From assembly GCA_022495005.1 (NCBI GenBank), contig JAGYXB010001095.1, positions 1,240,001 through 1,304,000 on the forward strand: a stretch of 64,000 bases of DNA. Direction: 5' to 3'. The translations under genes and the position numbers were made by a program. The notes beneath the pieces are model-generated. The model had not been told where the DNA came from. It saw nothing but the letters and a program-made list of their open reading frames with translations, and did not search any database. Positions 1 through 10,676 of this stretch are shown here, piece after piece. Positions within the stretch are counted from its first letter, which is position 1; each line of letters opens with the position of its first letter. The stretch comes from Rhyacophila brunnea. Lineage: Eukaryota > Arthropoda > Insecta > Trichoptera > Rhyacophilidae.

Positions 1-300
1 TGGGGAAAATGTCTGGTTCAAAAGGTAGCAGCACAAGGGGTGCCAGAAGCGTAAAACAATGAAGCGTTCTCCACTTTTCAGTTGGGCGTCTTCCGCGTCG
101 CGAATATTAAAACCGGCGTCTGTCTTTTGCCGCGACGTCTCGGCGAAGTCGACGGCGCTCAATTGAAAAGTTGCATTGAAAAACTTAGACCCCTTGAAAT
201 AGTATACGACATTACTAGTTTAGTTGAATTAAACACTGTCGCTGTAAATATTATGTCTGTAAACTCCAAGCAACTGATGAATACAAATTAAATGCCATGT
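1..300 (+). other. GC-richer stretch, possible exon edge of unknown gene
   Basis: The first 200 bases are clearly richer in CG dinucleotides than the following 1.5 kb. One frame is open from base 55 to a TAA at 289-291 and encodes about 78 residues. It has no ATG at a sensible place. A pyrimidine stretch ending in CAG at 79-81 could be a splice acceptor, so the open frame could be a terminal exon of a gene that begins before the window. A separate short frame begins with an ATG at 10 (MSGSKGSSTRGARSVKQ) and stops at once. I do not recognise either peptide. A promoter-proximal or 5' untranslated segment is an equally good reading. Confidence 0.2.
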
Positions 301-2235
301 CAAAGCGTAAAAGGTAGTAAATAAATATGTATTATAAAAACTAAATTTGTCATTTGGTTCCATGAATATCTCCTGAAAAAGTAGTCAAGTATATAATAAC
401 CATTGTTTGGTTTTATATGTATCAATCTTTCACATATCTAATAGCTAGCCAACCACATATCCGGCACTAATTCATATCCACATTACATGGCGTACTGCGT
501 AGGGTACCAACTTTATGACTATATATGTTAGGTACCTACTAGAAGTATTTTTGAATAATTCTGTGCAAAACTTACAACTATTGGTGGAGTAAAGTGTAAT
601 ATGAGAAAAATGTAATATTTTTTTAATTTAAATCTGAATAAATACAAGATTCAAGAAAGAACGACCTATAAAGAACAGACATAGTTTTAAACATTACATG
701 AAATAATACACATAGGTATTATATGAATCATAGAAAAAAATGTTGACGAAATGTTGAAGAAATACAATGTATGTCTCTGACGATGTTCTGAATTTCTGTA
801 ATTATCGGAGTTAATTAAATGAGATTCTCTAACTATTTTTATGTATTGCGACAATTTGTTTTAATGCTTATATTTTTTTTATTATCACTGGCAAGTTAAA
901 ACATAAATATTTTTTTAAGCAGCATATTACAATTATGTTCGAAGAGTGATGACAAATATAATGATACCATAAAATCGCTGTAAACCTTAGCAAATGCAAA
1001 GAATTTACAGCTCTCCATTTTATTGTGGTGTAACAGATTGGAGAGGAAAAAAACGGGGCAGACAAGACAAAGACAGTCAGTCGAACATGGAACTGTTGGT
1101 ATAGATTATAATAACTAAGTAGTTTGATATATTATTAAAAATATCAGAATAATACTGTTGAAAAGGTGTAATTTGTATTGTTGTAAAAGTGAATTTCAAC
1201 AGATAGGTACAATATTATAATGCATGATGATCATAGTAACATCTATCGACAGAAAGTATAACTAAAAATCCCAGAAGATAATTAAGCACCTACTCGTCAC
1301 TCAAAAATCATAATATTAATAAGTCATTATCAAACTTTCAAATAAAGCAGTTGAAAATAAATAATCTCTCAATCAATTATCGTTTCAAGCATACTCTGTC
1401 CGATAATGACATAAAACTATTAAAAAATACTAAATTGACATAGATAAACAAATTAATATTATCTAAATACTTAAAATGTAATACGGTATACAAGTGTATA
1501 TAATAAATAATAATTATAGACAGTTCTGTCTATCAATCAATTATACATCCACATACCAAAAACATAAAATTAGTAGTAGAACAACTACAAACAGTAACCC
1601 CTTGAATGAATAAACAACGGCACTTAAATTAATGAATTAGTGAAAAGAATAAACAACTACACTACGACTTGGCTAAAACCAAGGAATTATCGCTGACAAG
1701 TAGCCTACGGCTTAAAATTAAATCAGATTACATAAAACGCATCATAGGATAAGCCACGCGATGAAATAATTGGGAAACGAGACGTAAATCAGGCAGGCAT
1801 AACCTGTCAAAAGATCCGTTTGTAGTACTAAAATGCCTCAGGTTTAATTTTGAAAAATCTCATTCCTGCGAAAGTTCAGCGAATAAAAGAATTTAATCTC
1901 TTAGCTTGGATGCGCGGCCACAAATAACTCAGGCAATCAACGTGAGAGAATCCGGTTTTCTTCGTGAAAATCGCTTGAAAAAATAATAAGCCTGTGAAAA
2001 CATTTCGGGTGGTGGTGTTTATATCCGCTCCGAGGGAAAACTTGTTGGAAAAAATTGACTCGGTAAGCTCTAAAGAAGTTGTAAGGGATTATACGTATTA
2101 AACTTTCTTTAAAATCATATCCATATTAAAATTAATAATAAAGTACATATTTATTATTATGATAATTACACTTTCGTCATGATCATACTAATGGATTGGA
2201 AATCGCAATACCGGTAATAATAAAAAATATATATA
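301..2235. other. AT-rich non-coding stretch
   Basis: No gene or recognisable element is seen. Between about 1,680 and 2,080 the sequence is less repetitive and less AT-rich than its surroundings, as conserved non-coding DNA often is, but nothing identifies a function. Confidence 0.5.
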
Positions 2236-2830
2236 TGGTTGCGCCAAATTGTGGTGGCCGTGATCCTTACTTCCCACCTCCCACCTCCCTCACATCCCAG
2301 TATTATTGTCACAAGACAAAGTGACCGGCAGTCACGGGTCATTATAGAGCCGTGATGCAAATAACATTGAGTTAGCTCAATAAATAGGCAGCAAGCGGAC
2401 GTGCGCAAGTTGTTAAACTTTACCTTCGTTTCTTACACACAGAGTGACTTCAATACAGCCGTTGCGCGTAGTCAGCTCAAGCGAACAAACGAGTGCGTGT
2501 TTTCGCATTGCGGTATACAGACTGATTCAGAAGTTTTTAGTGGGCCACGGCCAGGTCAGCTTGATATAGTGTGACCGTCGCACAAGCGAGACTTCTGAAT
2601 ACCTGGCAAGCGGTGATACCGGCTCTCATTATTCATATCACCTATCATCATAAATCATCAACTTCATATCAAATCAAGTGCCGCGCAACATGTAACACAA
2701 ACAAACAATACCGCGCGAGTGACAGTGCCAATGAGACTACGGAGGTCAGTGTCTGGCATTCTGTTAAATCGCCCCCACCCTGGATCCGGACTCCACCTCA
2801 TCCTCAAAATTACAGTCCACTTCCGAAAAG
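2236..2830 (+). repeat. Dispersed repeat D, copy 1 (possible LTR-element 5' region)
   Basis: This block matches, base for base over long stretches, the reverse complement of 47,461-47,960. Shared landmarks in order are GGTTGCGCCAAATT, a polypyrimidine CCCACCTCCCTC tract, GTATTATTGTCACAAGAC, TCACGGGTCATTATA, ACATTGAGTTAGCTCA, CAATACCGCGCGAGTGA and GTCTGG-ATTCTGTT-AATCGCC. Copy 1 has about 150-190 extra bases between roughly 2,420 and 2,590 that copy 2 lacks. A 93-codon open frame (2,571-2,852) overlaps the block but has no recognisable domain and is not conserved as a frame in copy 2. The GCGCC near one edge and the leader-like layout suggest the 5' end of an LTR retrotransposon, but that is inference. 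Confidence 0.6.
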
Positions 2831-2852
2831 CGCCACCAATGTAGATAAGTAA

Positions 2853-3530
2853 ACATGAAACTAATAGACACGTAACCAGTCAATAGACTCGTCTTCAATA
2901 AGAATGACAAGGAAACTCAGAAGACTTAATACTGAGTTGGAAAATTTGTGTAGAGATAAACCCAGTACCCATAGGTCTTTGGCAGTGAAGGAAGCTTGCA
3001 GCAGAGTAAGATGAATAAAAACGTTTCCTGCGTATGCCCGAGGTCGATTAAGGGTTGTAGGGGTGATTATGTCAGTAAATAATCTGCACTACCCGCCTAC
3101 TATATTAAATAATAATTTTACCATCATAACCTACAATGAATACTCTCAAAGGTCAAATTAACGATGATGGTAAATACATAAATGTAGGTAAGTACCTATG
3201 TTATGTTACCCATACCTACGCTGTAGAAATACAAGCAATTATTTGTTTATTTATTTTCATTTCGTTGTAAATTTTACTTTGACTTCTCCAACGATTTATT
3301 CTAGACTAGTTATAGCCCATGACATCATCCGGATTAAATATAGAAATAAAAACTAAACTGTTTACTTATGTCAGAATAAAAAAAAAGTATACTGATTTTT
3401 CATATTATTTATTTCAATCAAATCGACCAGGGTTGGATCTAGGACAGAGGCCCTTCACCTCAGAACTCCGCCGCTGTAATCTGACTACTGTTTTTTAAAC
3501 CATATTTGATTCTAAGAAGATAATAATATT
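2853..3530. other. Non-coding stretch, nothing recognised
   Basis: AT-rich DNA with one more complex patch near 3,420-3,485. No open frame, SINE or inverted repeat is evident. Confidence 0.45.
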
Positions 3531-3690
3531 TGAACCTACACAGAGTGGATGCTGTATTAATTTTGTTTTATTTTTTGACCAGAAAAAGATGTGAACCACA
3601 TAGCACACATTGAAAAACAACATTTGCCAGACCCGGAATATAAACCTGAGACCCATCGACATCGGTCAGTGTGAGAACTTCGGAAACATC
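3531..3690 (-). mobile_element. tRNA-derived SINE, family A, copy 2
   Basis: The reverse complement matches the SINE at 6,625-6,825: it contains GATGGGTCTCAGG, a decayed box-B region, TCCGGGTCTGGCAA, then TGTTTTTCAA, and near the 3' end TAATACA followed by CCACTCTGTG. The tRNA-like head at the right-hand edge is poorly preserved. It is an old, inactive copy. Confidence 0.65.
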
Positions 3691-4769
3691 AAGATAACAT
3701 GGACCTGTAGCTTTTGAGATATTATAAAGGAATAAAAAGACAACATTTAAAAATATATATATTATTAAACTGCTTAGGTATTATGTAAATAATCACAGAC
3801 AGACATTTCGGTTATATTATTAGAATTAGTAAATATAGGCAAAGTATATAATGTTTATTTTTAAAGCTACTAATATTAATTAAGTATATGTATATTATTA
3901 TAAAGTGCTTTTTCTTGTATATGTGAGTCAATATTTGAAATTCTCGCATAGTTAAAATCAGTAAAAGGCAAAATTATAATATAATATTAGGTATGTATGT
4001 ATAGTCACGAAGAACTAGAATAATCAATACCTTAATAAGTGTATGTAAATATTTACATAATTATTATATCTATTTATCCAAATAAACATTATAAGAGTCT
4101 ACTTTTAAATGCTAACTTAAAATCATGCCTGATGAAATCTCTGAAAGAAATACTGAGATAGTCATCTAATGAAAAATAAATATTTTACATCGGTAATATA
4201 ACACATGAATCAATATACGAGTATTCATGCGTTTTATTATATTAAATATCAGTTAAAAATACTGAATCTATTATAATATTTTAGAGTATAAAATTCAATA
4301 TTAAAATATTTTTCTAAGAAAAATCCTTCATGGAAACTCTAAACTAAATCTATACAATATAAATACAACCATTTTTTGTGATTTATCCATTTATTAGAGT
4401 GGGCAATATCGTTTAACAATATTATAATATCAATATAATTTACAACAATCTCATTAAAAGTATACAAATAAATTTTAAAGTACACTTGCATGACGTATAA
4501 TTTCGGCTAAATATACTATACTTATGATACGGATACGAGGTCCGCATCTCGGTACAATGAGATGTTGTGCGGAACGATGCGGACATTGAAATAGTAACAG
4601 ACAGGAAACGTATATTCGAGTGACATTTCCGATGAATTTTCGCTATTTGTACAATCAAAATAATAATATTTTTATTGAAATAATCGAGTCAACTATTTAT
4701 TATCTGGCGTTTGCGTCAATGGATGACTGACTAAGTGAAAAACGGAAACGCGGAATTTATTATTGCGGT
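3691..4769. other. AT-rich non-coding stretch with a small hairpin
   Basis: No gene seen. The only structure noted is an inverted repeat of GTCCGCATC at 4,540-4,548 and GATGCGGAC at 4,576-4,584 with about 27 bases between, which may be chance. Confidence 0.4.
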
Positions 4770-4793
4770 CAGCTCCTTACCAAGTTTGCTATA

Positions 4794-5672
4794 ATGAAAT
4801 ATGCTTTTTTTAGACTATATCCGAAATCCTCAGTAGGTCCAGATGGCATTCCTCCATGGCTATTAAAAGGATGCAAAAAACTTTTAAGCGATCCTTTGTT
4901 GTATATTTTCAATCTATGTTTAAGTAAATCTACCTTCCCTGAATGTTGGAGCTTAACTCGTATACGACCGGTGTATAAAAATGGCTCGGTATCTGAAATA
5001 ACTAACTTCCGACCAGTGGCTGTTCTTTCTGCACCGGTCAAACTATTTGTGTCCATTTTACATAAATATATATATACACATGTGGATGGTCAGCTGACTG
5101 ACGCTCAACATGGTTTTCGATCTACTCGATCAACAGTTACTAACCTCATGGAGTACACTGAATACATATCTCGTTCACTAGACAATCATTGTCAAGTTGA
5201 TGCAATTTATACGGATATGTCAAAGGCTTTCGATCGAGTTGATCATGATATTCTTTTAACTAAACTGAGTGCAGTAGGCGGATCTATTAATTTTGTAAAT
5301 TTTTTCAAATCTTATTTTTCGCATCGTTGTCAATATGTCGAGTACGCTGGGTGTGCATCTGAAGTCTTTCAAACTCTTTCAGGTGTTCCCCAAGGATCAA
5401 ATCTTGGACCAATTATGTTCCTCATATTTGTCAATGATATAGTTAAAGCCATGGATGGAGTAGAATTTTTACTTTTTGCGGATGATTTGAAATTATATGC
5501 ACCAATTCGCAATGAGTTGGACTGTTGCATGTTACAGAGAAATCTCTGTTCAATTGAAAGTTGGTCAAAAAAGAATAAATTAGAATTTAATACTGACAAA
5601 TGCTTTTGTATTACTTTTCTAGGTCAAGAACTCCGATTAAATACAATTATATTATGTCAAAAAATTCTTTAA
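4794..5672 (+). pseudogene. LINE reverse transcriptase, N-terminal and catalytic part (broken)
   Basis: The 292-residue frame is a non-LTR reverse transcriptase that would copy the element's RNA at a nicked chromosomal target. Visible blocks are SVGPDGIPPWLLK (about 13-25), NFRPVAVLS (about 71-79), QHGFRSTRST (105-114), YTDMSKAFDRVDH (139-151, first catalytic Asp 141), SGVPQGSNLGP (196-206) and the active-site FADD (228-231, codons near 5,475-5,486). The ATG used here is not the original start: the family normally has an endonuclease domain of about 220 residues upstream. After ITF near residue 275 the homologous frame shifts by one, and the last 15-20 residues of this frame are nonsense. The assignment to reverse transcriptase is secure; the clade (Jockey versus CR1 or I) is not. 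Confidence 0.9.
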
Positions 5673-6322
5673 AACGTCAATCTGAGGCGAAAGATCTTGG
5701 GATAATTTTTGATTCTTCATAATCCTTTCACTCGCATATAACTTCCACGGCTCTACGTGCGAGTAAGCTTCTAGGATTCATCATGCGACAATCCAAACCA
5801 TTCAAGAATCCTAATGTATTACGTACACTCTACGTCTCATTAGTGCGTAGCATTCTTGAATATGGGTCGATTATCTGGTGTCCTTATGAGGTTTCCTATA
5901 AGCTTATTTTAGAACGCGTCCAGAAGAAATTTCTTCGATGTCTTTATTTTAAAACATTTAACTATTTTCCTTTCGATAATTCGTCAGATGATTATTTTCC
6001 GACTGCCTTTCTACAAGGCATGCTTACTTTTCACTCTCTTGAATCTCGTCGGTCTCTTCTGCTGTTGAAACACTTTTGCCTGTTATCGCGAGGGATGGTT
6101 TCCAATCCTGGTGTCCTAATGAATTTGAATCTCCATGCGCCTGTCAATTACCTACGTGGTCGCAGTCATGATTTATTCTGGATTGGAACCGTTTCCTCGT
6201 GTCAAGCCTATCAGGCACCATTAGCGAGGGGTGCAAGACTAGTAAATGCGCTCCCTAAAGATATAAACATTTTCAATGATGTACTTTGCATTTTATTTTT
6301 GAAACTGTATTTTTCTCTATAA
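5623..6322 (+). pseudogene. LINE reverse transcriptase, C-terminal part in shifted frame
   Basis: This is the continuation of the 4,794-5,672 frame after a one-base shift. It reads RSRTPIKYNY, then KDLGIIFDSS, an in-frame stop at 5,719-5,721, and then SFHSHITSTALRASKLLGFI running without a break into the frame that starts at the internal ATG 5,783. Typical thumb and C-terminal signatures of LINE reverse transcriptases are present: LGIIFD, ASKLLGF, LRTLYVSLVRSILEYGSIIW and RVQKKFLRCLYFK. The frame ends at 6,322 after VNALPKDIN, close to the usual end of such proteins. No separate RNase H domain is visible. Confidence 0.85.
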
Positions 6323-6624
6323 AATTGTATATTTTCCGTTCTCAAAAATTATATTTTTCTGTATTAAATTATACTTAAGTATGTTTTGATTATTTTTTTT
6401 TTGTTATTATTATTGTTATTATATATATATTTCTTTTTCTATATTCTCTTTTCTCTTGTGAGGGTAATGTTTGACTTATAATGTAAATCTCATGTTGTGT
6501 ACGTCTTGAATTTAGATTTGTTATGTCCACAATGTTTTGTATTCTTAAATAAATAAATAAATAATTTGACACTACGGAAAATAGATATTTAATTTGTAAT
6601 ATACATATACTGTATCTCTATATC

Positions 6625-6825
6625 CACGGTGGCCGCGCGGCTTAAGCGTTGGACTATCATGCCGTGGGTCTCAGATTCGAATCCTGGGTCTGGCAAGTAC
6701 ACATATTGTTTTTCAACTTGTGTGTGAGTCAGGGTATGGACCTAATAGATTGAGCAAGTGGCTGACATTCATTTCTCGTAAAAACAAAATCTGTTAATAC
6801 AAACCTCTACTCTGTGGAGGCCCAC
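6625..6825 (+). mobile_element. tRNA-derived SINE, family A, copy 1
   Basis: The head resembles a tRNA gene: CACGGTGGCCGCGCGGCTTA (decayed box A) and AGATTCGAATCCTGGG (box B), the internal RNA polymerase III promoter parts. The body continues GTCTGGCAAGTACAC, TGTTTTTCAACTTGTGTG and CCTAATAGATTGAGCAAGTG. The same body occurs at 3,531-3,690 (minus), 17,290-17,420 (plus) and 44,308-44,372 (minus). The 3' end is cut by the MITE that begins at 6,826. Confidence 0.75.
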
Positions 6826-7084
6826 ATCGTCACTGTTCTGGCAGAAGACACTAATTCGAAAAAATGACATATTGAGTTAGTTATACCAAAATGTTCCTTA
6901 TTTCAAACTTTACCGTCTGAAAACCTTCTTAATAAATAAACTGTCTTTATTTTAAAGTCATCTTTTTTACGATTACTTAATAAACTCACATAATAGACCA
7001 TTTCAAACATTTTAACAACTTCAAAATCAAATTACTCAAAACTAGTATTCTCCAGTTAGTGTGTTTTGCCAGAACAGAGACGAT
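6826..7084 (+). mobile_element. MITE family F, copy 1 (ATCGTC ends)
   Basis: A 259-bp element begins ATCGTCACTGTTCTGGCAGA and ends with the near-complement TGCCAGAACAGAGACGAT, so it has inverted termini of about 20 bp. It has no coding capacity. It is inverted relative to the copies at 25,178-25,442 and 25,936-26,189, to which it is highly similar along its whole length. The element abuts the SINE tail at 6,825. The superfamily is not clear from the ends. Confidence 0.75.
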
Positions 7085-7743
7085 ATGATCCTATAAGGAT
7101 CGGACATGGTCGAAAAAAAAATATATCTATACAATTAAATTAAAAAATCAAAATCTATATTGTATAATACCTAACCTTCGCAGGAATAAAAATAGATGCC
7201 ACTTAATTTGTGAAGAATATCGGTAATACGTCACACGCATAAATAACCTTTCAGGATAGCCGAGGTGCTAAACATGCCTCCATGCAAGATATCATAAACT
7301 ACGTGAAGGCACTACTTCCATATTGAAGGGGCTATATTTTCCGGTGGTCGGCTGGAACGTGTTTTGAATAAGGGCGGTATTATGAGGTCTGACCCCACAT
7401 CAAGGATAAAAGCATTGTTGAGGTGAAGGATTTACCTAATTTAAAATATATACACCGTTGCTATCACCAGGTATGGAATCCTCTTCCACATATAGCAATA
7501 AAATTATAGATTATCTCTATACTTTATAGTACAGATTATAGTTTTCTGTGGATATTGACTGCATACTTTGTGCCAGAAGAATTATAGGTAGATAAAATTG
7601 TATATAATGGATACAACTGAAATACTATGACGTAACGACATTTTATTTTATATTACAATATATTGTATCAACTATATGGATAGAGTTACATTAAATTCTA
7701 TAATAATAATAATATTTACCAAATTCGCAGTAAAATTAACAAT
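7085..7743. other. Non-coding stretch, nothing recognised
   Basis: The part from about 7,240 to 7,440 is more complex in sequence than its AT-rich neighbours, but has no long frame, no repeat partner in the window and no recognisable motif. Confidence 0.4.
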
Positions 7744-8318
7744 CAGTAGCGAAGGGTAGAGGTGGGCTGTTAAGATCCGACATAAATAGTTCACACTGAT
7801 CTTTTTCAGTCAAACATATTTGTTTTCATTGAAGTAATGCTACAATGAGTAGATAGTGTTTGTTAGTTTGTAAAATTCAATTAGACTCTACCTAATCTAA
7901 TACAGTAAAAAATAGTCAAAGAATATTCGTTCATCGAATAAGTAAAATTATGCCATTAAACCATAAATTATTTTAGATAATATATAGACAGAAGAATATT
8001 TTTTTTATCGATTATAGTATGGTAAGGCAGCACTTAATGATTTCAAAAAAAACTAAACACCATCTGTAATATGTATTCTTAATTCAACACAAACAGATAC
8101 TCACCTAAGACTGAAAAAGTGTGCACCAGCTTTGTCGGATCGCCCATAGTATATCTAAACTATTATGGTTTGGATTAGACAGGGTTTAAATAAATTTTAA
8201 AATTTATCAGCATAATCTGCAAATTGTATTCTTAGTTCAATGAAAAGAATTAAGTTTGACTGACAAAGTATAGTGTGCACTATTTATGTCGAATCTAAAC
8301 AGCTTACCTCGCTCGTGG
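7744..8318. mobile_element. hAT-like non-autonomous element, degraded
   Basis: The left end CAGTAGCGAAGGGTAGAGGT resembles the CAGTGGCGAAGG end of the element at 28,806-29,389. The right end is its inverted partner: internal words CCGACATAAATAGTTCACAC on the left and GTGCACTATTTATGTCGAAT on the right are near-complementary, giving about 70 bp of imperfect terminal inverted repeat. The right tip (about CTCGCTCGTGG) is worn and no 8-bp target duplication is recognisable. There is no transposase frame, so it would have moved only with an enzyme supplied in trans. Confidence 0.6.
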
Positions 8319-8984
8319 AAAAAGAAATATACTTAATACTATTTACTTATAAGTATTTAATTTAATATTTAAGAATTAGCAGTAAAAAAACATAATATAT
8401 AATGCTTTAAAAACATATAAACAGTTAACTCAATATACTATTGATATGTATACCCACGCATATTATACAAAGGTACCTGTTACAAGAAAATCTCAAGATA
8501 ATCTTGAATTGGAATAATAGGAAAAGCAAACGCTGCGCTAAGGGGGAGGGAGGAGACAACTTATGTATAAAAGGCATTTGATAACAATACTATCGTTAGT
8601 CGATATTGTATACAATACTGATAGCATCATAATAACGGAATACCTAATATACAAACTTTTGTAACTGCTTATAAATATACAGGTAGGCAACATTTGTTGT
8701 ATTTACTTAACTTACTAAGGTTATGAAAAAAGAAGAATAAGTAAATACCATAGCATATTTATCAAGTAATAATGTAAAATAAAAATGAAAAGGACAATTA
8801 ATAATCAACATACTATAATGATTCATCCACATTATAATCATTTAATCCTTAGGATACCTGAGTGTACATGTTATACCTACTGAAATCTACTATATTAACT
8901 CCCTTTAGGGAATAAGTCCTAAATCCAGTTTTAGTGGCCTTATAACGTTGGCTTAAATTTAATATAAATATTATGTAATATCAC
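8319..8984. other. AT-rich non-coding stretch
   Basis: No gene or element is recognised. A TATAAAAG word lies near 8,567 after a purine-rich GGGGGAGGGAGGAG patch, which is weak promoter-like context only. Confidence 0.4.
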
Positions 8985-8993
8985 TAAGATTTT

Positions 8994-9131
8994 AAATTCT
9001 AATGGATTTAAGTTTTTTACTATTGAAACCCGGGTCGTAAAAAACGACTCAAATGGAATAGTACAAAACTTAAATCCATTAAAATTTTAATTCCAATTCC
9101 ATCAAGTACCTTCGGTCAATAGTATAAATAT
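8994..9131 (+). mobile_element. Short hammerhead-family repeat (PLE-related, family 1)
   Basis: This 138-bp unit matches the arms of the foldback at 13,552-14,449: TTCTAATGGATT, GAAACCCGGGTCGT, a short CG-rich hairpin, CAAATGGAATAGTAC, ATCCATTA and TTCCATCAAGTACCTTCGGT. It keeps the 3' half of the hammerhead-like core (GAAAC-CCGG-GTC) but lacks the CTGAAGA half. It is flanked by a 9-bp direct repeat TAAGATTTT (8,985-8,993 and 9,132-9,140), as expected if this short unit inserted on its own. Confidence 0.6.
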
Positions 9132-9307
9132 TAAGATTTTGGTGCATATGTGTATATATTATTTTAATAAGCCATTGAACTATTTCCAATAATGACATAA
9201 AAATGTCACCCGGTGATTGATTCAGGTAAAGAAAAGGCCGCTATGATTGAGAGGGGGTGGTTATAATATTATATTGTCGTCACTTGACGCTCACTTATAG
9301 TCGCAGG

Positions 9308-9879
9308 TAGAGTTAGGTATTTCCCGAGAAAATCTCAATCTTGAGATTCAGGATTTCCCGAAATGATGAAATTCGGGATTCGGGATTTTCAGAAAAGAAT
9401 TCCCGAGAAAATTCAAACTTGTAAAAAATCCTAAACTCAGAGTAAAAACAGACAAATCCCAAAACAAAAAGTAAGAAGACATACAAAAAGAAGTAGGAAA
9501 ACAAAAATAATTGAAAATTTCACTTGTTAAAATAGAATTTCACAAAACACAGACTACCAATAGCTGCGTCTGACAATCGCGTACGCTTTTGAGACACGAA
9601 ATTCCCTAATGTTGAAAAATTGCGCTCATTTTGAGCCGACGTTGGCTTAATTGTATTGAACTAAAATCACACCATCGCACACTCGCACATACTTGAACTG
9701 AAGTTTTGTTAATTTATTTCAATTAAAAAAATCGTTTTTTCAATTAATTTCTGAAATCCCGAATCCCGAGAAAAGATTCTCGAGATCCTGGATTTCCCGA
9801 AATGTTAAAAATTTCAATTCTCCAGATTCGGGATGGAAAATCTCGAAAAATTATCGAGAATTCCCGAAACTCAACTCTA
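9308..9879. mobile_element. hAT-type MITE with 8-bp target duplication
   Basis: A 572-bp element begins TAGAGTTAGGTATTTCCCGA and ends with near-complementary TTCCCGAAACTCAACTCTA. A perfect 8-bp direct repeat GTCGCAGG flanks it (9,300-9,307 and 9,880-9,887), the target-site size of hAT transposons. The inside holds many copies of the word CCCGA/TCGGG and no transposase. A 63-codon minus-strand frame (9,313-9,504) is only a by-product of the terminal repeat. Confidence 0.85.
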
Positions 9880-9887
9880 GTCGCAGG

Positions 9888-10676
9888 GTATCAGTACGAC
9901 CTTGTTCTTTTAGTAAGCCGGCAAGGTGTGCCGTCAACAATTCTAAATTAACAGTAATAAATACGCATCGTACACGCTGTAATAGTTAATTTTAAATTAA
10001 TTCCTCCCCACCGTCAAGTTTTTGTTTATTGGATACCACCCTCTAGCCTCAATACTACCTACGTATACAACAGTATGAAGGTCAGTATTATTTTCTGAAT
10101 TGATATACCTACTAATGATTCTAAAATTCCAACTGAAATAAATACCGAATACCAGGCCATTTGTTTTGTTTGAATTTGATTGATTGCTCAAAAGTTTAGA
10201 ACATTACCTACCTAAATAGGTACTAGATTCACCTACTACTATTCAACATATTAAACATTATAGAGATGACGGCGCAAGAGAGACTGTAGAGTTTAAGGTA
10301 AATACAAAGGTAGGTATTAAAGTCAGTATCACACGGTCTCGTCTAAAAGTAAAAGCTTGGCGGAAATTTGCATCGCTGTCACGGATCTCCGGAAAGCCAA
10401 GCGGAGGAGTGCAGGAACTTTAGTGGCTCTATTAAATTGGCATTTTGTGCCATCAACCAAGCTCGATAGACGGCGGGCGGGGGTAGTAAAACATGGGAGG
10501 ATTCACCTTTAGGATTTCACCGTGGAAACTTGCACAGGGCAATCAATATATGGTGTAACATTTTATTTAAGTCTTAAATTATCCCAATTAAGAATATTAC
10601 CTACTAGATAGTAGAAATAGAATTGAAGGAGTGATATTTCCTATCTTCATATATTCAACGACGCCAAACGATATCT
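9888..10676. other. Non-coding stretch with a CG-richer patch
   Basis: No gene seen. The part from about 10,330 to 10,520 is CG-richer and complex in sequence and could be conserved regulatory DNA, but no motif fixes this. Confidence 0.4.

Larger units (their letters stand above)
4770..6565 (+). mobile_element. 5'-truncated non-LTR retrotransposon (LINE, Jockey/CR1/I-like)
   Basis: The element consists of the reverse-transcriptase part of ORF2, a roughly 240-bp 3' untranslated region and a terminal (AAAT)n run at 6,547-6,565, as expected for a LINE copied by target-primed reverse transcription. The gag-like ORF1 and the endonuclease domain are absent, so the copy was truncated on insertion. 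A frameshift near 5,622 and an in-frame TAA at 5,719-5,721 break the frame, so it is dead. The left boundary is approximate. A shorter relative of its 3' part lies at 10,677-11,060. Confidence 0.85.

Noticed and set aside
2571..2852. 93-codon frame as a gene
   Set aside because: It lies within a dispersed repeat and the frame is not conserved in the second copy at 47.5-47.9 kb.
5369..5599. Minus-strand 76-codon frame
   Set aside because: Antisense shadow of the LINE reverse transcriptase.
6625..6700. A functional tRNA gene
   Set aside because: Box B is good but the cloverleaf arms cannot be formed, and the sequence continues into a SINE body shared with other copies.
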